From: Streptomyces pinistramenti
Lineage (GTDB): Bacteria > Actinomycetota > Actinomycetes > Streptomycetales > Streptomycetaceae
Length of the DNA: 64,000 nt
Direction of reading: 5' to 3'
Assembly: GCF_020564935.1 (NCBI RefSeq)
Contig: NZ_JAJCXB010000031.1
Span: 1-64,000 of the forward strand
Both the position numbers and the translations under genes were made by a program. Shown here in pieces: positions 43,158 to 50,428 of the stretch. The notes under the pieces are model-generated. The model had not been told where the DNA came from, ran no database searches, and worked only from the letters and a program-made list of their open reading frames with translations. Numbering within the stretch: position 1 is the stretch's first letter; the number at the start of each line of letters is the position of its first letter.

Positions 43158-43430
43158 AGGGGCGTCCCCGCACCTGCGGGGCCCACGAACCTCGTCAACT
43201 CCCGCCGGTCACTGCAGCGGGAACATCCCCGCACCTGCGGGGCCCACACCTTCCCCGAGGTCGATCCCGAGGAGTTCGTGGGAACATCCCCGCACCTGCG
43301 GGGCCCACGACCTGGGCGGGGACGGGGGCGAGTGCCGGCGGGGAACATCCCCGCACCTGCGGGGCCCACCCGGCGGCGGAATCGGCCGTGCCGATTCGCA
43401 GGGGAACATCCCCGCACCTGCGGGGCCCAC
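43158..43430 (-). CRISPR. CRISPR array 1: five 29-bp repeats, four 32-bp spacers
   Basis: Repeats start at 43158, 43219, 43280, 43341 and 43402 (exact 61-bp period). The unit begins GGGAACATCCCCGC and ends GCGGGGCCCAC. The leftmost copy is degenerate in its first seven bases, marking the leader-distal end. The reverse complement (GTGGGCCCCGC...GTTCCC) is the usual type I-E orientation, so transcription is leftward from the right-hand leader. No cas genes in the window. Confidence 0.95.
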
Positions 43431-43481
43431 ACTCCCTGACCTGTGACTTTACTCGCGCCCCACGTCATTTTCCTCCAGTTG
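43431..43481 (-). promoter_or_regulatory. CRISPR leader 1
   Basis: 51 bases adjoining the last repeat, relatively AT-rich (TGTGACTTTACTCGCGCC, CACGTCATTTTCCT). They match the leader of array 2 at 47078-47128 with only two differences. Confidence 0.75.
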
Positions 43482-43527
43482 CAGTGGGGCACCCCGACCC
43501 CCACCCCCTCCGCAAGGTGGCGCCCTC

Positions 43528-43605
43528 GCCGCCCCGTGAGGTGTTCGAGCTGGGTGCGGCAGGAGAAGCCGTCGGCGAGGAGTTCGGCGTGGGCGGTGGC
43601 CGCTT
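43528..43605 (-). pseudogene. Fragment of the FAD-oxidase 3' end
   Basis: Leftward translation gives AHAELLADGFSCRTQLEHLT and GRRGRHLAE, the C-terminus of the complete FAD/Fe-S oxidase at 47216-50140 (one change, D to E). DNA similarity resumes just after the leader here, as at 47278-47355. The segment was duplicated together with the leader; the two copies bracket cassette 2. Confidence 0.85.
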
Positions 43606-43691
43606 CCGGCCGTAGGGGCGCTGACGGGACGTGCCGCGATGCTGCCGACCGCGTACGAGATCGCTGCACGCTGACAGCCACACGCGAAGCT

Positions 43692-43717
43692 GGCCCCCAC
43701 GGGGATACGTGGGGGCC
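43692..43717. terminator. Hairpin before cassette-2 regulator
   Basis: 9-bp stem (43692-43700 with 43709-43717), equivalent to the hairpin at 26584-26612; both are followed by GTTC and the operator. Confidence 0.55.
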
Positions 43718-43749
43718 GTTCACTACGCCTGGGGCGCACCCACGGCGTA

Positions 43750-43776
43750 CCGTTCTGAATGCCTAGGTCAGAACGG
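43750..43776 (+). promoter_or_regulatory. Palindromic operator, cassette 2
   Basis: CCGTTCTGA-N9-TCAGAACGG, arms identical to 26644-26670, with CTAGG also conserved in the spacer. Ends 10 bases before the regulator ATG. Confidence 0.65.
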
Positions 43777-43786
43777 AGAGTTCAGT

Positions 43787-45028
43787 ATGCCTCACCTTGA
43801 TGACATCCCCGCGGACCTCTCGGCTGGGGAACGGCTTCGCCTTCTCCGCGAGTCCCGCGGAATGAGCCGGCCCGTCCTCGCCGGTCTCTGCGGTCGCAGC
43901 ACCGACTGGCTCAAGAAGATCGAATCCGACGAACGTCCGCTGCGCAACCACGCGCTCCTCCTACGGCTGGCAGCGGCACTCCAGATCCCCGACGTATCAG
44001 TCATCACCGGCGACTCCTCCGAGATCGCCCAGCCCGTCCCCCTCGGGCGTCTGCACCATCCGGCAATACCCGCGATTTGGGGTGCCGTCATGGGCCGCAG
44101 CATCTTCCGAACGGCCAATGAGCCGGTGGACGTAGCCGTTCTTCAAGGGGAGATTGACCAAACCTGGCGCCTGTGGCACAGCTCGCAGCGGCAACGCACG
44201 GAGGTGGGTGCCCTACTCCCAGACCTCATCCGGCGGGCCGAATTCGCTGTCCGTTCCGGGGACGGGCCGGACCGTCGGCGTGCTCACGTCGCCCTGTCAG
44301 ACGTCTACCGTCTCACCGGGCAGGCGACGGCCTACGTGGCGCCTCCCGAACTGGCGTGGGTCGTAGCAGACCGCGCGCTTTCGGCGGCACAGCAGGCCGA
44401 TGCCCCCGAGGCTATCGCCGCAGCGGCGTGGAACATGGGCAACATCCTCCGTGAGACGGCCTACCCGGACGAGGCGCTGCGGGTGGTCATGGAAGCCGCC
44501 GACCTGATCCACCCCCACCTTGAGGACGCGCCCGACGACTGGCGGGGTGCCTACGGCGCCTTGCAGTTGCATGCCGCCGTAACAGCGGCCAGGGACGGTC
44601 GGGATGGCGAAGCGTGGGGCTACTGGGACAAGGGGGATCAGGTCGCCAAGTCCTTGCCGGCCTCCTACGTGCATCCGTCCACGGTCTTCGGTCGCGCCAA
44701 CGTGGACTTCCACGGGGTATCTGTCGCCACCGATCTGCGGAAGTCAGGCAAGGCACTGACCTTGGCCGACGACATCGACCCCGACACCATGCCCTCCACC
44801 GAACGCCGATCCCGGTTGTGGATCGAGGTGGCCCGCGGGCACCTTCAGCGGGGCGACCGTACAGCCGCACTGCATGTCATGGGAATCGCCCACTCGATCA
44901 GCAGCGAGACCGTGACCTACACCCCGTCGGCACGGTCCGTTACGGCTGACCTATGGCGCAAGTCCCCGCGCGCCTTCCGGGCTGAAGCAACACGGCTCGC
45001 CGAAGCCGTAGGCGTGGTCGGCACATAG
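43787..45028 (+). CDS. XRE-family HTH/TPR regulator (cassette 2)
   Basis: A 413-aa regulator. HTH about 12-65 (GERLRLLRESRGMSRPVLAG, TDWLKKIESDERPLRN), then a TPR-like helical domain (RRRAHVALSDVYRLTGQATAYV; WNMGNILRETAYPDEALRVV; ARGHLQRGDRTAALHVMGIA). Its helical half is not closely similar to the cassette-1 regulator, yet the operator arms are identical. This suggests conserved DNA recognition with different sensing domains. ATG follows GAACGGAGAG. Confidence 0.9.
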   Translation: MPHLDDIPADLSAGERLRLLRESRGMSRPVLAGLCGRSTDWLKKIESDERPLRNHALLLRLAAALQIPDVSVITGDSSEIAQPVPLGRLHHPAIPAIWGAVMGRSIFRTANEPVDVAVLQGEIDQTWRLWHSSQRQRTEVGALLPDLIRRAEFAVRSGDGPDRRRAHVALSDVYRLTGQATAYVAPPELAWVVADRALSAAQQADAPEAIAAAAWNMGNILRETAYPDEALRVVMEAADLIHPHLEDAPDDWRGAYGALQLHAAVTAARDGRDGEAWGYWDKGDQVAKSLPASYVHPSTVFGRANVDFHGVSVATDLRKSGKALTLADDIDPDTMPSTERRSRLWIEVARGHLQRGDRTAALHVMGIAHSISSETVTYTPSARSVTADLWRKSPRAFRAEATRLAEAVGVVGT

Positions 45029-45037
45029 GGACACGAC

Positions 45038-45068
45038 GTGGGAGGGGGACAACCAGTCCCCCTCCCAC
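45038..45068. terminator. Terminator after XRE regulator 2
   Basis: 12-bp stem (45038-45049 with 45057-45068), 7-base loop, 10 bases after the stop. Confidence 0.75.
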
Positions 45069-45125
45069 CAGCCTCGGCTCCATACGGTGACGGCCCATCA
45101 AGTCGACGCCGACGTAGGAGATCCG

Positions 45126-45341
45126 ATGGCCCGTACAAGCAGGTGGCACGCGTCACCCCGCCGGGGCGAATCCCCCACCATCAGCAGCGACACCGGAGAG
45201 ATCCGAGTGCCGCTATCCCTGTTCGACCTTGACGCCCACCAGGGCGACATCGCCCTGGTGCTCTCGCGTCGAGAGGCCGAGACTCTGCGCGATTCTCTTG
45301 TCGAGCAGCTGGTGGCCAAGAGCCTTACGGACGCGCCGTGA
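45126..45341 (+). CDS. Small protein at head of cassette-2 operon
   Basis: 71 aa: MARTSRWHASPRRGESPTIS, then a compact alpha/beta part (IRVPLSLFDLDAHQGDIALV, LSRREAETLRDSLVEQLVAK). AGGAG lies just before ATG. The stop overlaps the DUF6415-like start (GTGA). An in-frame GTG at 45087 would add 13 residues. Function unknown. Confidence 0.75.
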   Translation: MARTSRWHASPRRGESPTISSDTGEIRVPLSLFDLDAHQGDIALVLSRREAETLRDSLVEQLVAKSLTDAP

Positions 45342-45694
45342 CAGGGGCCCACACATCCGCCGCCACGGCCCCCGTAGACGTGGACGTCATCTGCGCAACG
45401 ATCGACGAGGTCCGCGCAACGCGTGGACTGACAGCAGAGGCCGTCGACCTAGACCTCGTGGCAGCGACGCTGCGTGGGCACATCGCCCTCCTCCTTCCCG
45501 TGGTCCGTGGTGCTGCCGAACATCTTTGGCACGGGAGTATCCAGGCGCATCGCCTGATGGCCCGGCTGGATGGCATCGAGAACCAGACCAAGCAAGCTCC
45601 TGGGCCCGGCACGCTGGCCGCACATGTCCAGGTGCAGCAGCTCGCCCGCGACTGCCAGTGGCTACTGGACCGGCATAGGGGAGGCGTCGAGTGA
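45338..45694 (+). CDS. DUF6415-like protein (cassette 2)
   Basis: A 118-aa paralogue of 27999-28388. Shared blocks are LRGHIALLLPVVRGAAEHLW, HGSIQAHRLMARLDGIENQTK and the end AAHVQVQQLARDCQWLLD. It sits second in the operon, as in cassette 1, with GTGA overlaps at both ends. Function unknown. Confidence 0.85.
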   Translation: MTGAHTSAATAPVDVDVICATIDEVRATRGLTAEAVDLDLVAATLRGHIALLLPVVRGAAEHLWHGSIQAHRLMARLDGIENQTKQAPGPGTLAAHVQVQQLARDCQWLLDRHRGGVE

Positions 45695-46089
45695 CGGCCC
45701 CTCCGCGCGTCTACGTCTACGACCGGACCGCCGCCCACCACTCCCGGCGGCTGCTGGACCAGCGTCTGTTGGGCTGCCGGAACACCGCCGAGCGCTACGG
45801 GTGGGAGGTCGTCGGCGTCTGGATGGACCTCGACCTGGACGCAATGACCGAACTTCCCTCCGAGCGACCAAAGTTCATGCGGCTCGTCCAGCAGATGAAC
45901 GCCGATGGGCACGTGTTAGGACGGCCGGTGATGTGCCTGGTGCACAACTGGGACCGTCTCACCACGGACAACTCGATCAGACCGGCCTTCCAGCGGCACG
46001 TACTCGGCGCGGGCGGCCACACCGCCACCACGTTCGACGAGTCGGACGCACGAGCCCGGGACGCGTTCGTGGGGAGGCACCGTGCCTGA
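45691..46089 (+). CDS. Resolvase-like domain protein without catalytic Ser
   Basis: A 132-aa protein resembling the N-terminal half of serine recombinases: VYVYDRTAAHHSRRLLDQRL, CRNTAERYGWEVVGVWMDLD, RPKFMRLVQQMNADGHV and CLVHNWDRLTTD. These correspond to YxRVS, LDQxxxxCxxxxxxxGW, RPxxxxLLxxxxxG and KLDRLxR. The nucleophile Ser of YxRVS is Ala here, and no DNA-binding tail follows. It is probably a non-catalytic derivative. No cassette-1 counterpart. Confidence 0.7.
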   Translation: MTAPPRVYVYDRTAAHHSRRLLDQRLLGCRNTAERYGWEVVGVWMDLDLDAMTELPSERPKFMRLVQQMNADGHVLGRPVMCLVHNWDRLTTDNSIRPAFQRHVLGAGGHTATTFDESDARARDAFVGRHRA

Positions 46090-46495
46090 CCGCAACTCTC
46101 CGATCTGCCAGACCTGCGGCACCGAAGAAAACACCTACCAGTTCCCCGAGCGGGGCGACGTCCCGGCCAGGTGCCTGTGCCTGCCCTGCGCCCTGCGGCA
46201 CGCGGACCCCCACATCCCCGAGGACGTCGTGGCCGGTGCCGTCGCCTGGGTCCACGAAGCGGCAGCCGAAGCCACCGGCCGCTGCGACACATGCGGCACC
46301 ACCGAAGGCGTGACCGAGACCTACCAGCACTCCGCCTCCGGCCCCGGCTGGGACCTCATGCTCTGCGCGTCCTGCGAGAGCGCCCCGCAACAGCCCCTGC
46401 GGGACAGGACCGTCGAGACGCACCCCCGCGCCAACCGCGCCCACGCCTTCCGCGTGGGCAACCGCCCGATCAGCACCGAAGGGACCACACCGTGA
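46082..46495 (+). CDS. Double zinc-ribbon protein (cassette 2)
   Basis: 137 aa with four CxxC knuckles: CQTCGTEENTYQFP and CLCLPCALRHADPHIPEDVV, then CDTCGTTEGVTETYQH and LCASCESAPQQ. Its two halves match two separate proteins of cassette 1 (28488-28712 and 29603-29815). It overlaps the resolvase-like gene by 8 bases and the next gene by GTGA. Confidence 0.85.
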   Translation: MPDRNSPICQTCGTEENTYQFPERGDVPARCLCLPCALRHADPHIPEDVVAGAVAWVHEAAAEATGRCDTCGTTEGVTETYQHSASGPGWDLMLCASCESAPQQPLRDRTVETHPRANRAHAFRVGNRPISTEGTTP

Positions 46496-46668
46496 CCTGT
46501 TGCCGATGCCAGAAGGCAATCCGGGCCACTGAGCGGTACCGCGAAATCGTCCACGACCGGCCGACGGGGGGTGCCCTGGTCCAGTACGCCCACGAGAGGT
46601 ACTGCAAGCCGACGGCAATGCAGAAGCCACCATTCGGTGAAAGGGGGCCCCTGCACCGGGAGTTGTAG
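46492..46668 (+). CDS. Small Cys-rich protein (cassette 2)
   Basis: 58 aa starting MTCCRCQKAIRATERYREIV, with another Cys in HERYCKPTA; a single Zn knuckle is likely. The GTG start overlaps the preceding stop. Last intact gene before the truncated fragment and array 2. Confidence 0.7.
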   Translation: MTCCRCQKAIRATERYREIVHDRPTGGALVQYAHERYCKPTAMQKPPFGERGPLHREL

Positions 46669-46719
46669 CACCGCTCGGTCGGAGAACTGGAGGAGGCCGA
46701 CCTCATGGACAGGCAATGA

Positions 46720-46866
46720 CCCCCTGGTGACTGCTGGCTGTGGTGTCAGCGCACCGGATTCCGGGTGCTGCGGCTCGGGCCGGCGCAGTGGGACGGACAG
46801 CACGCCCCACTGCACGCCTGCGAGGCATGCACCCGTCGCGTCGAGGGCAAGCTGCGCGCCTGGCAC
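46720..46866 (+). pseudogene. Cys-rich ORF fragment cut by CRISPR array 2
   Basis: The frame reads DCWLWCQRTGFRVLRLGPAQ, WDGQHAPLHACEACTRRVEG and KLRAWH. It has two Cys pairs like other small cassette proteins. There is no start codon after the in-frame TGA at 46717, and the reading runs straight into the distal CRISPR repeat. Probably a truncated gene. Confidence 0.5.
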
Positions 46867-47077
46867 GGAACATCCCCGCACCCGCGGGGCCCACACGATC
46901 AGCAGCACGACGGCGCCCATGCCGATGGGAACACCCCCGCACCCGCGGGGCCCACGACTCCTGGATGGCGTCGAAGGTGTAGTGGCCGGGAACACCCCCG
47001 CACCCGCGGGGCCCACCTGCGGATCGACAGGATTTATGCCACGCCCGAGGGAACACCCCCGCACCCGCGGGGCCCAC
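46866..47077 (-). CRISPR. CRISPR array 2: four 29-bp repeats, three 32-bp spacers
   Basis: Repeats start at 46866, 46927, 46988 and 47049. They differ from array 1 at two positions (CACCCCCGCACCCGC versus CATCCCCGCACCTGC). The distal copy is a mixture of the two. Leader on the right, transcription leftward. Spacer 2, read leftward, could encode GHYTFDAIQES and spacer 1 IGMGAVVLLIV, as protospacers from coding DNA would. Confidence 0.95.
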
Positions 47078-47128
47078 ACTTCCTGACCTGTGACTTTACT
47101 CGCGCCCCACGTCATTTTCCTTCAGTTG
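47078..47128 (-). promoter_or_regulatory. CRISPR leader 2
   Basis: Nearly identical to leader 1 (43431-43481) over 51 bases, then divergent for about 150 bases until the FAD-oxidase end, where similarity resumes. Confidence 0.75.
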
Positions 47129-47215
47129 AGCCTGGGCACAGGGCGCTTGCATGCCCGCGTAGCAGGAGGGGGCGGGTACCGGCGCCGAACCTGCGCGCCC
47201 GATTCCGCCCGCGGC

Positions 47216-50140
47216 TCACCGGCCCGGCGGGCTTGCCTTCTCCCCCAGCCCCTCCGCCAACACCTCCGCCAGATGTCGCCCCCGCCGCCCCGTGAGGTGG
47301 TCGAGTTGGGTGCGGCAGGAGAAGCCGTCGGCGAGGAGTTCGGCGTGGGCGGGGGCCTGGCGGACGGCGGGGAGGAGGCGGTCGTCGGCGCAGGCGACGG
47401 AGACGTCGTAATGGCCGCGTTCGAAGCCGAAGTTGCCTGCCAGGCCGCAGCAGCCGCCGGTCAACTCGCCTTCCAGGCCCGCGCGTTCGCGTAGCCGCCG
47501 CTCGGCCGCTTCGCCGAGTACCGCGTGCTGGTGGCAGTGCGTCTGGCCGACGGCGGGGCGGTCGATGCGCGGGGGCTGCCAGTCGGGGGCCAGTTCCTCC
47601 AGGGCCTGGGCGAAGGTGCGGACGGAGCGGGCGACGCGGGCGGCCCTGGGGTCGTCGGCGAGGAGTTCGGGCAGGTCGGTGCGGAGCGCGGCGGCGCAGC
47701 TCGGTTCGAGTACGACCAGCGGGCGGCCGTCGCGCAGCAGCGGGTCGAGTACGTCGAGGGTGCGCCGCATGACCGTGCGTGCCTGGTCGAGCTGGCCGGT
47801 GGAGACGTAGGTGAGGCCGCAGCAGAGCGGGGAGCGGCGGCGGGGCAGGGGAAGGGGGCGTACGCCTTCGGCGCGTGGGGGCGTGGTGGGCGGCAGCAGC
47901 GGGCGCAGTCCGGCCGCTTCCAGGACGCGGACCGCGGCCCTGCCGACCTCCGGGGAGAGGTAGGTGGTGAAGGTGTCCGCCCAGAGGAGCACCGTACGGG
48001 CCGTGCCCTGCTCCCCTGCGCCCGTGCGCCTGCGCCGCCGCCACCAGCGGGTGAAGGGTTCGGTGGCGAGTGCGGGGATCGGGCGTTCGGCGGCGATGCC
48101 GGCCAGGCGTTTGGCGGGGGCGGCGAGCGGTGTGCGGGCCAGGGCGTTGAGCACGGGTGCCGCGGGCGCAGCGGCGTGCAGCCATTGCGGCAGCCTGCCC
48201 ATCGCGTAGTGCGCGGCGGGCCGCAGCCGGCCCTCGTAGTGGTGGTGCAGGAACTCCGCCTTGTAGGTGGCCATGTCCACCCCGACCGGGCAGTCGCTGC
48301 GGCAGCCCTTGCAGGACAGGCACAGGTCGAGCGCGTCGCGCACCTCTTCCGAACGCCAGCCGTCGGTCACCACCTCGCCGGCCAGCATCTCGTGCAGCAG
48401 CCGGGCCCGGCCGCGGGTGGAGTGCTGCTCTTCGCCGGTCGCGCGGAAGGAGGGGCACATGACGTCGGATGCGCCCGAATGTGCGGACGTGGTACGGCAC
48501 TTGGCGACGCCGACGCAGCGGCGTACCGCGGCCGAGAAGTCGCCGTCGTCGTGCGGGTAGCCGAACTCGACGGGGACCGGGCGGCGGGGCAGCACGTCGA
48601 AGCGGAGGTTGTCGTCCAGCCGCGCGGGCCGCACCAGCATGCCGGGGTTGAGCCCTGCCGACGGATCCCAGAGGGTCTTGAACTTCCCGAAGACGCCGAC
48701 GAGTTCGTCGCCGTACATCTTCGGCAGGAGTTCGGCCCGGGCCTGCCCGTCGCCGTGCTCGCCGGAGAGCGAGCCGCCGTGGGCGACGACCAGTTCCCCC
48801 AGGTCGTAGGAGAAGTCGCGGAACTGCCGGATGCCGGTGTGGCTGAGCAGGTCGAAGTCGATCCGTACGTGGATGCAGCCGTCGCCGAAGTGGCCGTAGG
48901 GGGTGCCGCGCAGGCCGTGCTGGGCGAGCAGGGACCGGAAGTCGCGCAGGTACGGGCCGAGCCGGGCGGGCGGCACCGCGCAGTCCTCCCAGCCGGGCCA
49001 CGCCTCGCTGCCGTCCGGCATCCGGGTCGCGGTGCCCGACGCGTCCTCGCGCACCCGCCACAGGGCGCGCTGCCCGGCCGGTTCGGCGATCACGGCGTGG
49101 CCGGTGAGGCCGTCGGCCGCCGCCCGGCACAGCGCATCCGCCCGCGCCACCGCCTCGGCGCGGCTCGCGCCGCCCATTTCGACGAACAGCCAGGCGCCGC
49201 CCTTGGGCAGCCCGGCGGCGTCGCCCACCAGGTCGGCCGCCATGCCCTCGACGGTCAGCGGGCCGTGCGGCAGCAGCGTGTGCGCGGCCTCGGCCGCCGC
49301 GCTCTCGTCCGGGTAGCCGAGCACCGCGAGCGCCCGCGCGGCCGGTGGCTCCACCAGCCGTACGGTCGCCTCGGTCAGCACCCCGAGGGTGCCCTCGCTG
49401 CCGGTGAGCGCCCGCGCCAGATCCGTGCCGCGTTCGGGGAGCAGCGCGTCCAGGGCATAGCCGGAGATCCGCCGCGGCAGCTCGGGGTAGCCGGTGCGCA
49501 GCAGCGCCAACTCCCCGTCCACCAGGGCCCGCACGCCGTCCCGAAGGCGCGGCGGCAGTCCGGTGGGCGCGCCACCGGCGTCCGTCCCGCGCCCGGCCCG
49601 CACCTCTTCGCCCGCGTACGTCAGCAGCTTCAGCTCTTCGACGCTGTCGGCGGTGGTGCCCCAGGCGACGGAGTGCGAGCCGCAGGAGTTGTTGCCGATC
49701 ATGCCGCCGAGGGTGCAGCGGCTGTGCGTGGACGGATCGGGCCCGAAGGTCAGGCCGTGCCGGCCGGCCGCCGCCCGCAGGTCGTCGAGGACCACACCGG
49801 GCTGCACGACGGCCGTCCGTGACGCGGCGTCGAGCGACACGATGCGCCGCAGGTGCCGGGTGAAGTCCAGCACCACACCGACACCGGTCGCCTGCCCCGC
49901 GATGCTCGTCCCGCCACCGCGCGGCACCACGGGCACACCGTGCGCCCGGCACACCCGCAGCGCCGCCGCGACGTCCTCGGCATCCCGCGGCGCGACCACC
50001 GCCTCCGGAACCCGCCGGTAGTTCGACGCGTCCATCGTCATCAGCGCCCGGTCACCCGCGGCAAAGGAGACCTCCCCCCGCACCGCGGCCGCCAACTCCT
50101 TCTCCAGTTCCCGCCTCTGCGACTCCGTACGATCTGCCAT
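47216..50140 (-). CDS. FAD-linked oxidase/Fe-S oxidoreductase (DLD/YdiJ type)
   Basis: A 974-aa fusion. FAD-binding type-4 domain (about 30-200: PVVPRGGGTSIAGQATGVGV, LGGMIGNNSCGSHSVAWGTT), oxidase C-terminal domain (to about 470: YGHFGDGCIHVRIDF, SGEHGDGQARAELLPKMYG), then a two-cluster ferredoxin region (CVGVAKCR; CLSCKGCRSDCPVGVDM) and two CCG domains (SPLCCGLTYV; GGCCGLAGNFGFERGHYDVS). Likely oxidises a D-2-hydroxyacid and passes electrons on through its Fe-S clusters. Its last 26 codons are duplicated at 43528-43605. Confidence 0.93.
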   Translation of the reverse strand: MADRTESQRRELEKELAAAVRGEVSFAAGDRALMTMDASNYRRVPEAVVAPRDAEDVAAALRVCRAHGVPVVPRGGGTSIAGQATGVGVVLDFTRHLRRIVSLDAASRTAVVQPGVVLDDLRAAAGRHGLTFGPDPSTHSRCTLGGMIGNNSCGSHSVAWGTTADSVEELKLLTYAGEEVRAGRGTDAGGAPTGLPPRLRDGVRALVDGELALLRTGYPELPRRISGYALDALLPERGTDLARALTGSEGTLGVLTEATVRLVEPPAARALAVLGYPDESAAAEAAHTLLPHGPLTVEGMAADLVGDAAGLPKGGAWLFVEMGGASRAEAVARADALCRAAADGLTGHAVIAEPAGQRALWRVREDASGTATRMPDGSEAWPGWEDCAVPPARLGPYLRDFRSLLAQHGLRGTPYGHFGDGCIHVRIDFDLLSHTGIRQFRDFSYDLGELVVAHGGSLSGEHGDGQARAELLPKMYGDELVGVFGKFKTLWDPSAGLNPGMLVRPARLDDNLRFDVLPRRPVPVEFGYPHDDGDFSAAVRRCVGVAKCRTTSAHSGASDVMCPSFRATGEEQHSTRGRARLLHEMLAGEVVTDGWRSEEVRDALDLCLSCKGCRSDCPVGVDMATYKAEFLHHHYEGRLRPAAHYAMGRLPQWLHAAAPAAPVLNALARTPLAAPAKRLAGIAAERPIPALATEPFTRWWRRRRRTGAGEQGTARTVLLWADTFTTYLSPEVGRAAVRVLEAAGLRPLLPPTTPPRAEGVRPLPLPRRRSPLCCGLTYVSTGQLDQARTVMRRTLDVLDPLLRDGRPLVVLEPSCAAALRTDLPELLADDPRAARVARSVRTFAQALEELAPDWQPPRIDRPAVGQTHCHQHAVLGEAAERRLRERAGLEGELTGGCCGLAGNFGFERGHYDVSVACADDRLLPAVRQAPAHAELLADGFSCRTQLDHLTGRRGRHLAEVLAEGLGEKASPPGR

Positions 50141-50428
50141 GCCCCCAGCCTGCCCACTCGGCGGGGTTCATGGCGCCGCGGCGTGGCCGGAGTTACGGGC
50201 CGGGGGCGGGCGGCGGCGTACGGGTAACCGCACGCATCCGCCCCGACCGCCTCGATCTTGCGCTCCGCATCCTGGGCCCCGTCACTCGCCGGCCCGCCCC
50301 GGACGGGTGAAGCGGAGAGGTCGGCCCGTCCCCCTGCCCCGGCCTCCCCTCCCGCCGGTCAGGACGGATCCATCTCATCCGCTGGACGCCCCGCAGGAGG
50401 CCGGGACGGGACGGATTAGGCTGCGTCC

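Noticed and set aside
43079..43723. Open frames running through CRISPR array 1
   Set aside because: Repeated GPAGAGMF-type peptides are only translated CRISPR repeats.
47112..49952. 946-codon second frame on the minus strand and a 765-codon plus-strand frame over the FAD-oxidase
   Set aside because: Arg/Pro/Gly-rich translations with no motifs; the FAD-oxidase frame has all conserved residues.
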